A DNA stretch of 17,067 nt from an uncultured Rickettsiales bacterium (GTDB taxonomy: Bacteria; Pseudomonadota; Alphaproteobacteria; Rickettsiales; UBA1997): assembly GCA_934747265.1 (NCBI GenBank), contig CAKVGI010000018.1, positions 1 through 17,067 on the forward strand, in the 5' to 3' direction. A program made the position numbers and the translations under genes. The notes under the pieces are model-generated. The model made no database searches. It was not told the origin of the DNA and saw nothing but the letters and a program-made list of their open reading frames with translations. Of the stretch, positions 1-7,700 are shown in pieces. Positions within the stretch are counted from its first letter, which is position 1. The number at the start of each line of letters is the position of its first letter.

Positions 1-237
1 GTAATATATCTATTTAATAAATAAAATAATAATTAATAATATAATAATTAATAATATAATACTACTACTACATATTATTAAATACTATAATCACACATTA
101 AATATATTATTAATGTTATATAAATAATATAAACTATTATATATAAAAAAATATATAATTAATTAATAATTTTATAAAAATTATAAAGTAAATATATTAA
201 TATAAAAAAACAGAGTGTAAAGCAATTAAAGTATTTA
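1..237. other. AT-rich linker of a composite repeat, no gene
   Basis: This stretch is almost pure A+T and has no credible reading frame. A 15-bp direct tandem duplication (ATAATAATTAATAAT) fills 26-55, followed by short ACT triplets at 61-71. Its right end, about 208-240, carries a boundary motif (CAGAGTGTAAAGCAATTAA, then AGTATTTAAA) that recurs almost unchanged at about 4514-4540 and, inverted, at about 7690-7718. By comparison with the two complete composites, this is the inner linker of a third copy whose type 1 array should lie beyond the left window edge. That last point is inference. Confidence 0.55.
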
Positions 238-530
238 AACCCCCCTTACCCCCCTTATCAGGGGGGGAATGAAAGGGGAACTTATCAGGTGGGGGATGAG
301 ACGGGAACTTATCATGGTGGAATTGAAATGTATCCCTTATCGTGGGCAGAATGAAGGAATACCAGTTATTAAGGGGGGTGAGAGGACTTTATCGGAGGGA
401 AAATGAGGAATACCACTTGGTATGGGTGGATGGAAAGATATCCCTTATCATTGGGTGATGGAAGGAGAACTTATCAGGTGGGAATGAAGGAACCTTATCG
501 GGGGGGGATGGATACTCCTTAATAAGATGG
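238..530 (+). repeat. Island A: degenerate 27-bp-period tandem array (type 2)
   Basis: Eleven imperfect units begin with TTATC or a close variant at 255, 282, 309, 337, 366, 389, 416, 445, 471, 495 and 519, a spacing of 23-29 bp. The unit reads roughly TTATCAGGGGGGATGAAGGG followed by AATACCC. The array opens with two C-runs, and CCCCCCTTATCAGGGGGG forms a hairpin with a 7-bp stem. It is much richer in G+C than its surroundings and lies entirely upstream of the pseudopilin promoter. No protein is encoded. Units are too divergent for a CRISPR, and no insertion-sequence gene is nearby. Confidence 0.8.
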
Positions 531-610
531 ATGATGAATTTTATTAAAAGAAAAATTAAACAATATATAAAAAGCTAACAATACTAATATTCTCATATAA
601 CATAATCAAC

Positions 611-639
611 TTGAAAAATATAATATTATAGTTTACAAT
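611..639 (+). promoter_or_regulatory. Promoter of the pseudopilin-like gene
   Basis: TTGAAA at 611-616 and TACAAT at 634-639 are separated by exactly 17 bp, a good match to the sigma-70 consensus. The -10 box ends 37 bp before the ATG at 677, giving a leader of about 30 nt. No Shine-Dalgarno sequence is visible in that leader. Confidence 0.5.
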
Positions 640-676
640 TATATCATATATATCAATCATTTTTATATTTTTTAAT

Positions 677-1510
677 ATGAATAACAACAACAATAATAAC
701 AATAATAATAACAATAATAATAACAGCAACATCAACAATAATAACAACAATAATAATAACAGCAATAATAAAGCTTTTTCACTTATAGAATTATCTATTG
801 TTCTTATAATAATTGGATTATTGGTGGCTGGTATTACTGGTGGACAGAGTTTGATTGAGAGTGCGAAGATTCAATCTTTAATAAAAGAAATAACAGAATA
901 TAAACAAGCCTCATATCTTTTTCAAATGCAAAAAGGAAGATTACCGGGCGATCTCAATAATGACGGGAAAATTGGATATCGATCTGGTGAAGTTTACAAT
1001 AATAACAGTTTTGGCGGTAATTATGTTTCTTCAAATAGAAATTACGGCCTTCCAAGTGATAGGGTTGGATTTTTTATTGAATTATATATAAACAAAATGA
1101 TATCTTTTGAGCCTAAAAAATATACACCATCAACAGCAAGACTTGATTGGAATAATGGTGGTTCTCCTAAGAGTAAAATTAGTGAAGATTCTAGTTATCA
1201 ATTTCAATGGATGCAATCTTGCGAAAATAATAAAACATTTTTTAAAAATAATTTTTGTTGCAATGGCGGATGTAATGATTTTATAGTTCATAATAAAACA
1301 GATTCAGCTAAACACCTAATAACCCCAGATTTAGCTAAAAAATTAGATGAAAAGCTTGATGATGGACTTTATAATCAAGGAATAATAAGAGGAAACTGCT
1401 ATAAAAAAAATAAAAATCAGGGAGGAATTGGTTATAGTAGTTATGAAAACTCTAAACTAAATGGTGGTAGATGCTATTCTCTCGATATAAATTTTGATAA
1501 ATTTTTTTAA
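677..1510 (+). CDS. Pseudopilin-like protein with a poly-asparagine leader
   Basis: The 277-residue product carries a type IV prepilin N-methylation segment: K32-A33 then F34-S-L-I-E38 and a hydrophobic helix to about residue 53. Prepilin peptidase would be expected to cut before F34, and E38 is the conserved +5 glutamate. The -1 residue is Ala rather than the usual Gly. Before it lies a leader of about 30 residues that is nearly all Asn with a few Ser and one Ile, in place of the usual short, positively charged leader. No alternative start codon lies between the ATG and the helix. The mature body has a GDLNNDGKIG segment and six cysteines (182, 194, 195, 199, 241, 266) that could form disulfides in the periplasm. 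No other pilus or type II secretion gene is adjacent, so it may be an orphan minor pilin or pseudopilin. Its specific role is unknown. Confidence 0.8.
   Translation: MNNNNNNNNNNNNNNNSNINNNNNNNNNSNNKAFSLIELSIVLIIIGLLVAGITGGQSLIESAKIQSLIKEITEYKQASYLFQMQKGRLPGDLNNDGKIGYRSGEVYNNNSFGGNYVSSNRNYGLPSDRVGFFIELYINKMISFEPKKYTPSTARLDWNNGGSPKSKISEDSSYQFQWMQSCENNKTFFKNNFCCNGGCNDFIVHNKTDSAKHLITPDLAKKLDEKLDDGLYNQGIIRGNCYKKNKNQGGIGYSSYENSKLNGGRCYSLDINFDKFF
680..769 (+). repeat. AAT/AAC trinucleotide tract within the pseudopilin leader
   Basis: Codons 2-31 are AAT or AAC, interrupted only by two AGC and one ATC. Because the period is three, slippage would change the leader length without breaking the frame. 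The mix of AAT and AAC makes the tract less prone to slippage than a pure repeat, and hints at either age or selection for the amino acid. Confidence 0.85.
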
Positions 1511-1627
1511 TAATATTTAAAAAAAACTTTATTTTTTAAAAATTATATATAATATATGGTACATTATGGTCGGGATTTTTATAAATTTAAACCAATTAGT
1601 AAATTATTAATAAAAAAAGAATAAAAA

Positions 1628-3706
1628 ATGGCAAGGGAATATCCTATTGAAAAATATAGAAATATTGGTATTATGGCTCATATAGATGCTGGTAAAACCA
1701 CTACAACTGAAAGAATTTTATTTTACACAGGTAAAAGTCATAAACTTGGTGAAGTTCATGATGGTGCTGCAACTATGGACTGGATGGTACAAGAACAAGA
1801 AAGAGGTATAACAATTACATCGGCAGCAACAACATGTTTTTGGAATAAACACAGAATAAATATTATTGATACACCGGGACACGTTGACTTTACGGTTGAA
1901 GTTGAAAGATCACTTAAAGTTCTTGATGGTGCTGTTGCTGTTTTTGATGGTGTTGCTGGTGTTGAACCTCAATCCGAAACAAATTGGAGATTAGCTAACA
2001 AATATAAGGTTGCTAGAATTTGTTTCTGTAATAAAATGGATAGAACAGGTGCTAATTTTTACAGATGTGTAGATATGATTAAAAATAGATTAAAAGCTAC
2101 ACCTTTACCTTTACAATTACCTGTTGGAAGTGGTGAAACCTTTGAAGGTATTATAGATTTATTAAAAATGAAATTTTTAGTTTGGGATGGTGAAAAAGGT
2201 ACACATTATACAGAAAATGATATACCGGCAGATATGTTAGAAAAAGCAAAAGAATACAGAGAGCAATTAATTGAAACAGCTGTTGAGCAAGATGATGCTT
2301 TAATGGAAAAATATTTGGGTGGTGAAGAAATTTCTATTGAAGAAATTAAAAAATGTATTAGAAAAGGAACAATAGATTTTGCATTCGTTCCAGTATTATG
2401 TGGTACAGCTTTCAAAAATAAAGGTATTCAACCATTACTTGATGCTGTTGTTGATTATTTACCAAGCCCTGCTGATTTACCAGGTATTGAAGGTCATTTA
2501 AATGATAAAGAAATTATGGTAAAATGGGATGATCCAAAATTCTCAGCATTAGCATTTAAAGTTGCAAACGATCCATTTGTTGGTTATATTACATTTATTA
2601 GAATTTATTCTGGTACACTTGAAGCTGGTTCTACTGTTTTAAATACCGTAAAAGAGAAAAAAGAAAGAGCAGGAAGAATACTTTTAATGCATGCAAATAA
2701 TAGAGAAGATATTAAAGAAGCTTCAACTGGTGATATCGTTGCATTGGCAGGTTTAAAGCTTACAACAACAGGTGAAACACTTGCAGATCCATCATTCCCG
2801 GTTGTTCTTGAAAAAATGGATTTTCCAGATCCAGTTATTGAAGTTTCCGTTGAACCAAAAACACAAGACGATCAAGAAAAAATGGGTATCGCTTTATCAA
2901 AACTAGTTGCAGAAGATCCATCTTTAAGAGTTGAATCAGATCAAGAAAGTGGACAAACAATTTTAAAAGGTATGGGTGAATTACATCTTGAAATTATCGT
3001 TGATAGATTAAAGAGAGAATTCAAAGTTGATGCTAATATTGGCGCTCCACAAGTTGCTTACAGAGAAACTATTACAAAACCAGTTGATATTGAATATTTA
3101 CATAAAAAACAATCTGGTGGTGCTGGACAATTTGCGAAAGTTAATATTAAATTTAGACCAAAACCAAAAACAGAAGATGATCCAAGTGATTTCAAATTCT
3201 TGAATACAGTTGTTGGTGGTAGAGTTCCAAAAGAATATATACCTGGTGTTGAAAAGGGATTAATGTCTGCTAAAAACACAGGTATTCTTGCTGGATATCC
3301 AGTTGTTGATTTTGAAGCTGAGTTATATGATGGTGCATTCCATGATGTTGACTCTTCCGTTTTAGCATTCGAAATTGCTGCTAGATATGCATTTAGAGAC
3401 GCTATGGAAAAAGCTGGTGCTGCAATTCTTGAACCTATTATGTCTGTTGAAGTTGTTACACCGGAAGACTATATGGGTGATATAATTGGTGATATCAATT
3501 CAAGAAGAGGACAAATTGCTAACTTAGACGATAGAGATGGCGTAAAAGTTATTACAGCATTAGTTCCATTGGCTAATATGTTTGGTTATGTTAATAGTTT
3601 AAGATCTTTATCACAAGGAAGAGCTCAATTTACAATGACATTCTCAAAGTATGAAAGAGTTCCTGCTAACGTTGAAGAAGAAATTAAAGCAAAACATAAA
3701 AAATAA
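1628..3706 (+). CDS. fusA: Elongation factor G
   Basis: This is the GTPase that drives tRNA-mRNA translocation on the ribosome and, with RRF, ribosome recycling. The 692-residue length is normal. G1 is AHIDAGKTT (17-25), the switch I threonine is T62 in RGITIT, G3 is DTPGH (81-85) and G4 is NKMD (135-138). The domain IV and V sequence (for example HKKQSGGAGQF and GYVNSLRSLSQGRAQFTM) is intact to the C-terminus. The start at MAREYPIEKYRNIGIMAH is the usual EF-G start; the ATG is preceded only by an A-rich stretch (AAAGAATAAAAA), not a clear Shine-Dalgarno. A possible -10 (TATAAT, 1548-1553) lies upstream but its -35 is poor. fusA normally sits between rpsG and tuf. Here its neighbours are a pseudopilin gene and a repeat island, so the str operon is broken up. 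A strong terminator follows. Confidence 0.98.
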   Translation: MAREYPIEKYRNIGIMAHIDAGKTTTTERILFYTGKSHKLGEVHDGAATMDWMVQEQERGITITSAATTCFWNKHRINIIDTPGHVDFTVEVERSLKVLDGAVAVFDGVAGVEPQSETNWRLANKYKVARICFCNKMDRTGANFYRCVDMIKNRLKATPLPLQLPVGSGETFEGIIDLLKMKFLVWDGEKGTHYTENDIPADMLEKAKEYREQLIETAVEQDDALMEKYLGGEEISIEEIKKCIRKGTIDFAFVPVLCGTAFKNKGIQPLLDAVVDYLPSPADLPGIEGHLNDKEIMVKWDDPKFSALAFKVANDPFVGYITFIRIYSGTLEAGSTVLNTVKEKKERAGRILLMHANNREDIKEASTGDIVALAGLKLTTTGETLADPSFPVVLEKMDFPDPVIEVSVEPKTQDDQEKMGIALSKLVAEDPSLRVESDQESGQTILKGMGELHLEIIVDRLKREFKVDANIGAPQVAYRETITKPVDIEYLHKKQSGGAGQFAKVNIKFRPKPKTEDDPSDFKFLNTVVGGRVPKEYIPGVEKGLMSAKNTGILAGYPVVDFEAELYDGAFHDVDSSVLAFEIAARYAFRDAMEKAGAAILEPIMSVEVVTPEDYMGDIIGDINSRRGQIANLDDRDGVKVITALVPLANMFGYVNSLRSLSQGRAQFTMTFSKYERVPANVEEEIKAKHKK

Positions 3707-3725
3707 TTAGTTTTTGTCTTAATTT

Positions 3726-3758
3726 AAATGCTCATACATATAAGTATGAGCATTTTTT
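3726..3758 (+). terminator. Rho-independent terminator of fusA
   Basis: A perfect 12-bp stem, AAATGCTCATAC (3726-3737) with GTATGAGCATTT (3744-3755), has a 6-nt loop and runs into a T-tract ending at 3758. It starts 20 nt after the fusA stop codon. A second, weaker hairpin (ATGTTA/TAACAT, 3781-3796) followed by T residues may act as a back-up. Confidence 0.9.
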
Positions 3759-3889
3759 GTTTATTTTACCTATTTTCAGCATGTTAACTTTAACATATTT
3801 TTTAATTTCATTTGTGATATTAATAACTAATTATATGTACCAATTTAAAATATAAATATTGTGATAATGATAAAATAAATAAGACTCGT

Positions 3890-4320
3890 TTACTCTCCCT
3901 CCACTACATTTCCTTTTTTCTTTTTTGCAAGGCAGAAATTGATGCAACCCTTCTTCCCTACCACCATTTTGTAAAGGAAATTAATGTAGAATACTTTCTC
4001 TCCACCTTTTGTAAGGAAAAAGTTAGTCTATCTCCGTCCCCATTTGTGTCTCCACCCCCCTTGTGAAAAGAAACCAATATAGCCAATATTCCTTCCTCGT
4101 CCCTCTTTGTAAATGAATAAAATACTTCCCACTTCGCCCCCTTTTTTTGTAAGAGGGGAGCTAACGTGAAACACCCTTCTCTACGCCCTCCTTTGTAAGG
4201 GATAGTTGTGAAGTCAATATATTCTTTCTCACTCACTCTTCGTAAGGAGTGGAGCTGACGTAAAATACTATCCCATTGCCCCCCTGATAAGGGGGGAGCT
4301 GACGAAGTCATTAGGGGGGG
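3890..4320 (-). repeat. Island B: degenerate 46-bp-period tandem array (type 1)
   Basis: Units are marked by GTAA or a variant at 3971, 4011, 4063, 4109, 4149, 4195, 4242 and 4286 (GATAA), a spacing of 40-52 bp. A representative unit reads GTAAGGAGTGGAGCTGACG, then TAAAATACT, then a pyrimidine-rich stretch ending in CCCCCT. The linker-proximal end (4279-4310) is the best preserved: CCCCCCTGATAAGGGGGG, a hairpin, followed by GCTGACGAAGTCA, a second hairpin. Units further left are C-poor and ragged. The strand is given as minus because read that way the unit starts TTATCAGGGGGG, as in the type 2 arrays. The array lies between the fusA terminator and the linker. Confidence 0.8.
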
Positions 4321-4540
4321 TTGATGGCATCCATTTGTTTTATGATAAAACAAAATAAATAATTGAAAATTGAAAATGAATATAAAGTCAGAGATTTGAA
4401 TTTAAGATTTAAAATTAAGAATAACAACAATATACCATAGTAATATATCAAACAATAACAATTATATATAAAATATAATTATAAAGTATAATATATATTA
4501 TAATATAAAAAAACAGAGTATAAAACAATTAAAGTATTTT
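4321..4540. other. AT-rich linker of the left composite, with conserved hairpin
   Basis: There is no gene here. TTTGTTTTAT (4334-4343) and ATAAAACAAA (4345-4354) form an inverted repeat about 14 bp inside the linker from the end of the type 1 array. An equivalent, larger hairpin occupies the same place in the right composite (8002-8035). Short AT-rich direct repetitions (TTGAAAATTGAAAATG) follow, and the right end carries the boundary motif CAGAGTATAAAACAATTAAA before the C-runs of island C. Confidence 0.65.
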
Positions 4541-4625
4541 AACCCCCCTTGCCCCCCACTATTTTTTTATTATAACCCCCATTACCCCCCACTATTTTTT
4601 TATTATAACCCCCCTTGCCCCCCTT
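4541..4625 (+). repeat. 33-bp C-rich tandem repeat at the start of island C
   Basis: Two consecutive 33-bp copies (4541-4573 and 4574-4606) consist of two C-runs followed by ACTATTTTTTTATTAT, and a third partial copy begins at 4607 with AACCCCCCTTGCCCCCC. Copies 1 and 2 differ only within the C-runs. Islands A and D have a single C-run pair here, so this is a local expansion of the array boundary. Confidence 0.85.
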
Positions 4626-4870
4626 AACAGGGGGGGATGAAGGGGTCTTATCATGTGGGTGGATGAGGGGAACTTATTGGGAGGGGTAAGGAGGCTTTAT
4701 CAGAAGGAGTGAGGAGACCTTATCAAGGAAGGATAGAGGAATATTTCTTAGCATATGGAACGAGATGGACACTCGCCCTTAATAGGATTTATAGAAAAGG
4801 TACTCCTTAGCAGAGCGGAATATAGGGGAACTTAGCAGAAGGTAATAGAAGAATACTCTTAACAGACAAT
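4541..4870 (+). repeat. Island C: degenerate 27-bp-period tandem array (type 2)
   Basis: Ten units start at 4624, 4648, 4674, 4697, 4720, 4748, 4779, 4807, 4832 and 4859 (TTAAC, TTATC, TTAGC and similar), spaced 23-31 bp. The first, TTAACAGGGGGGGATGAAGG, is closest to consensus. G-runs shrink steadily until the last unit is nearly plain AT sequence. Same orientation and unit as island A. It ends about 210 bp before the nrdD promoter region, and the intervening 4871-5084 is AT-rich with nothing else recognisable. Confidence 0.8.
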
Positions 4871-5084
4871 AATTAAAATATATAAAAAGTTATCAACACC
4901 TTATCTTTTACTTATTAAAATATATTTATTTATACTTTTCTTGTATTAATCCTTTTATTATAAATACTGATAATATTTAATATAAATATATAAAAAAATA
5001 AAAATAAATTATTTTTTATACTTGACAAAAAACCATTTTATATTTTTCACTATCAAAATAAAAGTCAAGAAAAAATTTTAAAAA

Positions 5085-5131
5085 AATCTACATATAGTTA
5101 AAAAATATACTTGACATACTATATATTGTGT
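5085..5131 (+). promoter_or_regulatory. Candidate pair of NrdR boxes in the nrdD promoter
   Basis: ATACTATATATTGTGT (5116-5131) matches the NrdR box consensus (ACAC-W-ATATAT-W-GTGT) at 15 of 16 positions. A weaker partner, AATCTACATATAGTTA (5085-5100), matches at 11 of 16. Their starts are 31 bp apart, about three helical turns, which is the paired spacing known for NrdR operators. The better box overlaps the end of a perfect -35 (TTGACA, 5111-5116) and lies upstream of -10 candidates TAATCT (5133-5138, 16-bp spacer) or TTTAAT (5131-5136). NrdR is a Zn/ATP-cone repressor of ribonucleotide reductase genes, so bound NrdR would block this promoter. The match is seen; regulation is inferred. Confidence 0.65.
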
Positions 5132-5170
5132 TTAATCTTTTTAGTGATTAATTAAATAATTTTGCAGAAT

Positions 5171-7414
5171 ATGGAAAAAAATGAAAAAAATAATGTAATA
5201 AATGGTGTGATATTTTTACAACCAGATATTAAAGGAAAATTAGCAAAAGCTTTTAAAAGCTCCGGTGAAGGATCTATATCAGAATTTTTATCAAATTTAA
5301 GAAAAAATAATCTAAAATTAATGTCGGGAAATGAAGACGATATTATTAAAAACGAGTTATTAGAAGCAAAATTATATAAAGTATACAAAGAATATATAAG
5401 AGAAGAAATAGAAAGTGAATATGAAAATAAAGATAGATTAAGAGATACAAAAGTTAGTTCAAAACATGCTGTTCAAGAATACATAGATAAGGAAGATTGG
5501 AGAATTAATGCTAATGCCAATGTTGGTTATAGTAATGCTGGTATGATTAATAATTTATCTGGTAAACTTATAGCTAACTATTGGTTGGATAATGTTTATT
5601 CAAAGGAAGAAGGTGAGGCTCATAGAATTGCTGATTACCATATCCATGATTTGGATTGTTTAACCGGATATTGTGCTGGTTGGTCATTGAGAGCATTATT
5701 AGACGAGGGTTTTAATGGTGTTAGAGGTAGAGTTTCTGCAAAAGCTCCAAAACATTTTAGATCTGCGCTTGGACAAATGGCTAATTTCTTGGGTATTTTG
5801 CAATCAGAATGGGCTGGCGCACAAGCTTTTAGTAGCTTTGATACATATCTTGCACCTTATGTATTTATAGATAATTTAAGTTTTAAGGAAATTAAAAGAG
5901 CTATCGCTAATTTTGTATATAATTTGAATGTTCCATCAAGATGGGGACAATCACCTTTTACAAATATTACAATGGATTTTACAGTACCTAATGATTTAAG
6001 AGATCAAATACCAACAAGAAATGGTCAGCATCTTTTTAAAGGTTTAGGTGAAAGTAGTTTGTTAGAAGAAAATGATTTGTTAAAAAGGGCAAAAGAGAGA
6101 GGAGTTGAAAGTCTTGAAGATTTAACATATAAGCATTTCCAAAAAGAATTAGAAATGATTGATATTGCTTATTATGAAGTTATGACAGAAGGTGATAACG
6201 AAGGTCAGCCTTTCACTTTCCCAATTCCAACAGTTAATATTACAGAAGATTTTAATTGGAATACGCAAGCTGCAAATGCATTATTTGAAAATACAGCAAA
6301 AGTTGGTTCATCGTATTTTCAAAATTTCCTCGGCAGTCAATACATGAAAGACGAAAATGGAAATATAGTACCAAACCCAGACGCATATAAACCAGGCGCT
6401 GTTAGAAGTATGTGTTGCAGATTACAATTAGATTTAAGAGAACTTCTAAAAAGAGGAAATGGTCTTTTTGGATCCGCTGAAATGACTGGTTCTATTGGTG
6501 TTGTTACAATTAATATGGCAAGACTTGGTTATAGATTTAAAGGTTATTCGGATGGACTTGTTAGAGTTGGTGATAAGCAAGGTCTATTAAAGGAACTCGG
6601 AAGATTGATGGATTTAGCTAAATCAACACTTGAAAAGAAAAGAATTTTCGTACAAGAATTATACGAAAGAGGTTTTTATCCTTATACAAAAAGATATTTA
6701 AAGCATTTTAGAAATCATTTCTCAACAATTGGTTTAAATGGTATGAATGAAATGATTAGAAATTTTACAGATGATAGTTATGATATTAGTGATCCTAGGG
6801 GTATTGCCTTAGCTACTGAAATTCTTGAATTTATGAGAAATAAATTAAAAGAGTATCAAAATGAAACTGGAAACTTGTATAATCTTGAAGCAACACCTGC
6901 CGAAGGTACTACATATAGATTTGCAAAAGAAGACAGAAAGAGATACCCTAATATTATTCAAGCTGGTCATTATCCAAATGTTTATTATACAAATAGTACA
7001 CAATTACCAGCTAATTATACTGATGATCCATTCTTGGCTTTGAGTCTGCAAAATGATTTGCAAAGCAAATATACTGGCGGTACAGTATTACACTTATACA
7101 TGAGTGAAAGAATTTCAACTGCTGAAGCTTGCAAGAGATTTGTAAGAACAGTATTAAGTAATTATAAAATGCCATATATTACGATTACACCAGTATTTTC
7201 AACTTGCCACGAACATGGTTATTTGAATGGTGAGCAAAAAGTTTGTCCACACTGTGGAGCTAAGACTCAGGTTTGGACAAGAGTTATGGGGTATCATAGA
7301 CCGGTTGAATCGTTTAATGTTGGAAAACAAGGAGAACATAATGAAAGAATTATGTTTAAAGAAAACGATGAAGAAATTTGTGAATATGAAAAGAAAATTG
7401 TAAATCATCAATAA
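5171..7414 (+). CDS. nrdD: Anaerobic (class III) ribonucleoside-triphosphate reductase
   Basis: NrdD makes deoxyribonucleotides from ribonucleoside triphosphates without oxygen, using a glycyl radical installed by the radical-SAM activase NrdG. Numbering from the ATG at 5171 gives 747 residues; a TTG nine bases upstream is a less likely start, and no Shine-Dalgarno is seen for either. IHDLDCLTGYCAGWSL contains the conserved cysteine C168. SRWGQSPFTNITMD, the MCCRLQLD cysteines (C415/C416) and a C-terminal zinc site (C679, H682, C692, C695) precede the radical loop TRVMGYHRP, with G707 as the predicted glycyl radical. The first ~90 residues show no obvious ATP-cone. It stands alone: nrdG is not in the window. 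The low-complexity arrays on both sides contrast with a fully intact gene. A near-consensus NrdR site precedes it. Confidence 0.93.
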   Translation: MEKNEKNNVINGVIFLQPDIKGKLAKAFKSSGEGSISEFLSNLRKNNLKLMSGNEDDIIKNELLEAKLYKVYKEYIREEIESEYENKDRLRDTKVSSKHAVQEYIDKEDWRINANANVGYSNAGMINNLSGKLIANYWLDNVYSKEEGEAHRIADYHIHDLDCLTGYCAGWSLRALLDEGFNGVRGRVSAKAPKHFRSALGQMANFLGILQSEWAGAQAFSSFDTYLAPYVFIDNLSFKEIKRAIANFVYNLNVPSRWGQSPFTNITMDFTVPNDLRDQIPTRNGQHLFKGLGESSLLEENDLLKRAKERGVESLEDLTYKHFQKELEMIDIAYYEVMTEGDNEGQPFTFPIPTVNITEDFNWNTQAANALFENTAKVGSSYFQNFLGSQYMKDENGNIVPNPDAYKPGAVRSMCCRLQLDLRELLKRGNGLFGSAEMTGSIGVVTINMARLGYRFKGYSDGLVRVGDKQGLLKELGRLMDLAKSTLEKKRIFVQELYERGFYPYTKRYLKHFRNHFSTIGLNGMNEMIRNFTDDSYDISDPRGIALATEILEFMRNKLKEYQNETGNLYNLEATPAEGTTYRFAKEDRKRYPNIIQAGHYPNVYYTNSTQLPANYTDDPFLALSLQNDLQSKYTGGTVLHLYMSERISTAEACKRFVRTVLSNYKMPYITITPVFSTCHEHGYLNGEQKVCPHCGAKTQVWTRVMGYHRPVESFNVGKQGEHNERIMFKENDEEICEYEKKIVNHQ

Positions 7415-7420
7415 TTTTTA

Positions 7421-7448
7421 TGGTGTTGAATTTATAAATTCAACACCA
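7421..7448. terminator. Perfect 28-bp palindrome after nrdD
   Basis: TGGTGTTGAATTTA followed directly by TAAATTCAACACCA is an uninterrupted 14+14 palindrome, six bases past the nrdD stop. In RNA it would form a stable hairpin and probably ends the nrdD transcript. It lacks a T-tract on either side, so a terminator helped by Rho, an mRNA 3' end protector or a protein-binding site are alternatives. Confidence 0.55.
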
Positions 7449-7494
7449 AATTACTACATAAAACAGTCGCTAATTTAGTAAGCTAAAAATGGTA

Positions 7495-7700
7495 CCATTC
7501 CATCCCCTCCACTAAGGATATTTTTCATTCCATCTACTGTTAATGGATATTTCTTCATTCCTACCCTGATAAAGTACCCTTCCACTCTCCTGATAAGGGG
7601 TACTCCTTTGTTCCCCATGATAAGGAGTATCCCAACACCCCCCGATAAGGGGTACTCCCTCCATCCCCCCTGATAAGGGGGGTAAGGGGGGTTTAAAATA
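7495..7700 (-). repeat. Island D: inverted 27-bp-period tandem array (type 2)
   Basis: Units are marked by GATAAGG or variants at 7512, 7539, 7568, 7592, 7619, 7644 and 7672 (spacing 24-29 bp), with TACTCC and a pyrimidine block between them. The linker-proximal end, 7665-7690, has the hairpin CCCCCCTGATAAGGGGGG followed by TAAGGGGGG. Read on the minus strand it is the same array as A and C. The unit furthest from the linker (7512) is the least recognisable. Confidence 0.8.

Noticed and set aside
238..530. CRISPR array
   Set aside because: Units have variable length (23-29 bp) and variable sequence throughout, with no constant repeat alternating with unique spacers and no cas gene nearby.
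556..765. 69-residue poly-leucine frame on the minus strand
   Set aside because: It is the antisense of the AAT/AAC tract. The plus strand carries a convincing pseudopilin with promoter.
3958..4353. 131-residue minus-strand open frame across island B
   Set aside because: It lies wholly in the type 1 tandem array and its linker edge. The peptide is a set of repeating fragments (for example CFTLAPLLQKKG, IDFTTIPYKGG) produced because the period is close to a multiple of three. It has no ribosome binding site.
4541..4625. G-quadruplex at the C-run cluster
   Set aside because: The C-runs are long, but most loops between pairs are about 15-17 nt, too long for a confident call from sequence alone.
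5162..5171. TTG start for nrdD nine bases upstream
   Set aside because: No Shine-Dalgarno supports it and an ATG follows three codons later. The choice changes only three residues.
5941..5973. Possible one-residue deletion in the NrdD SRWGQSPFTN motif
   Set aside because: I recall relatives with one more residue between Gly and Gln, but cannot verify it without an alignment, and the rest of the protein is intact.
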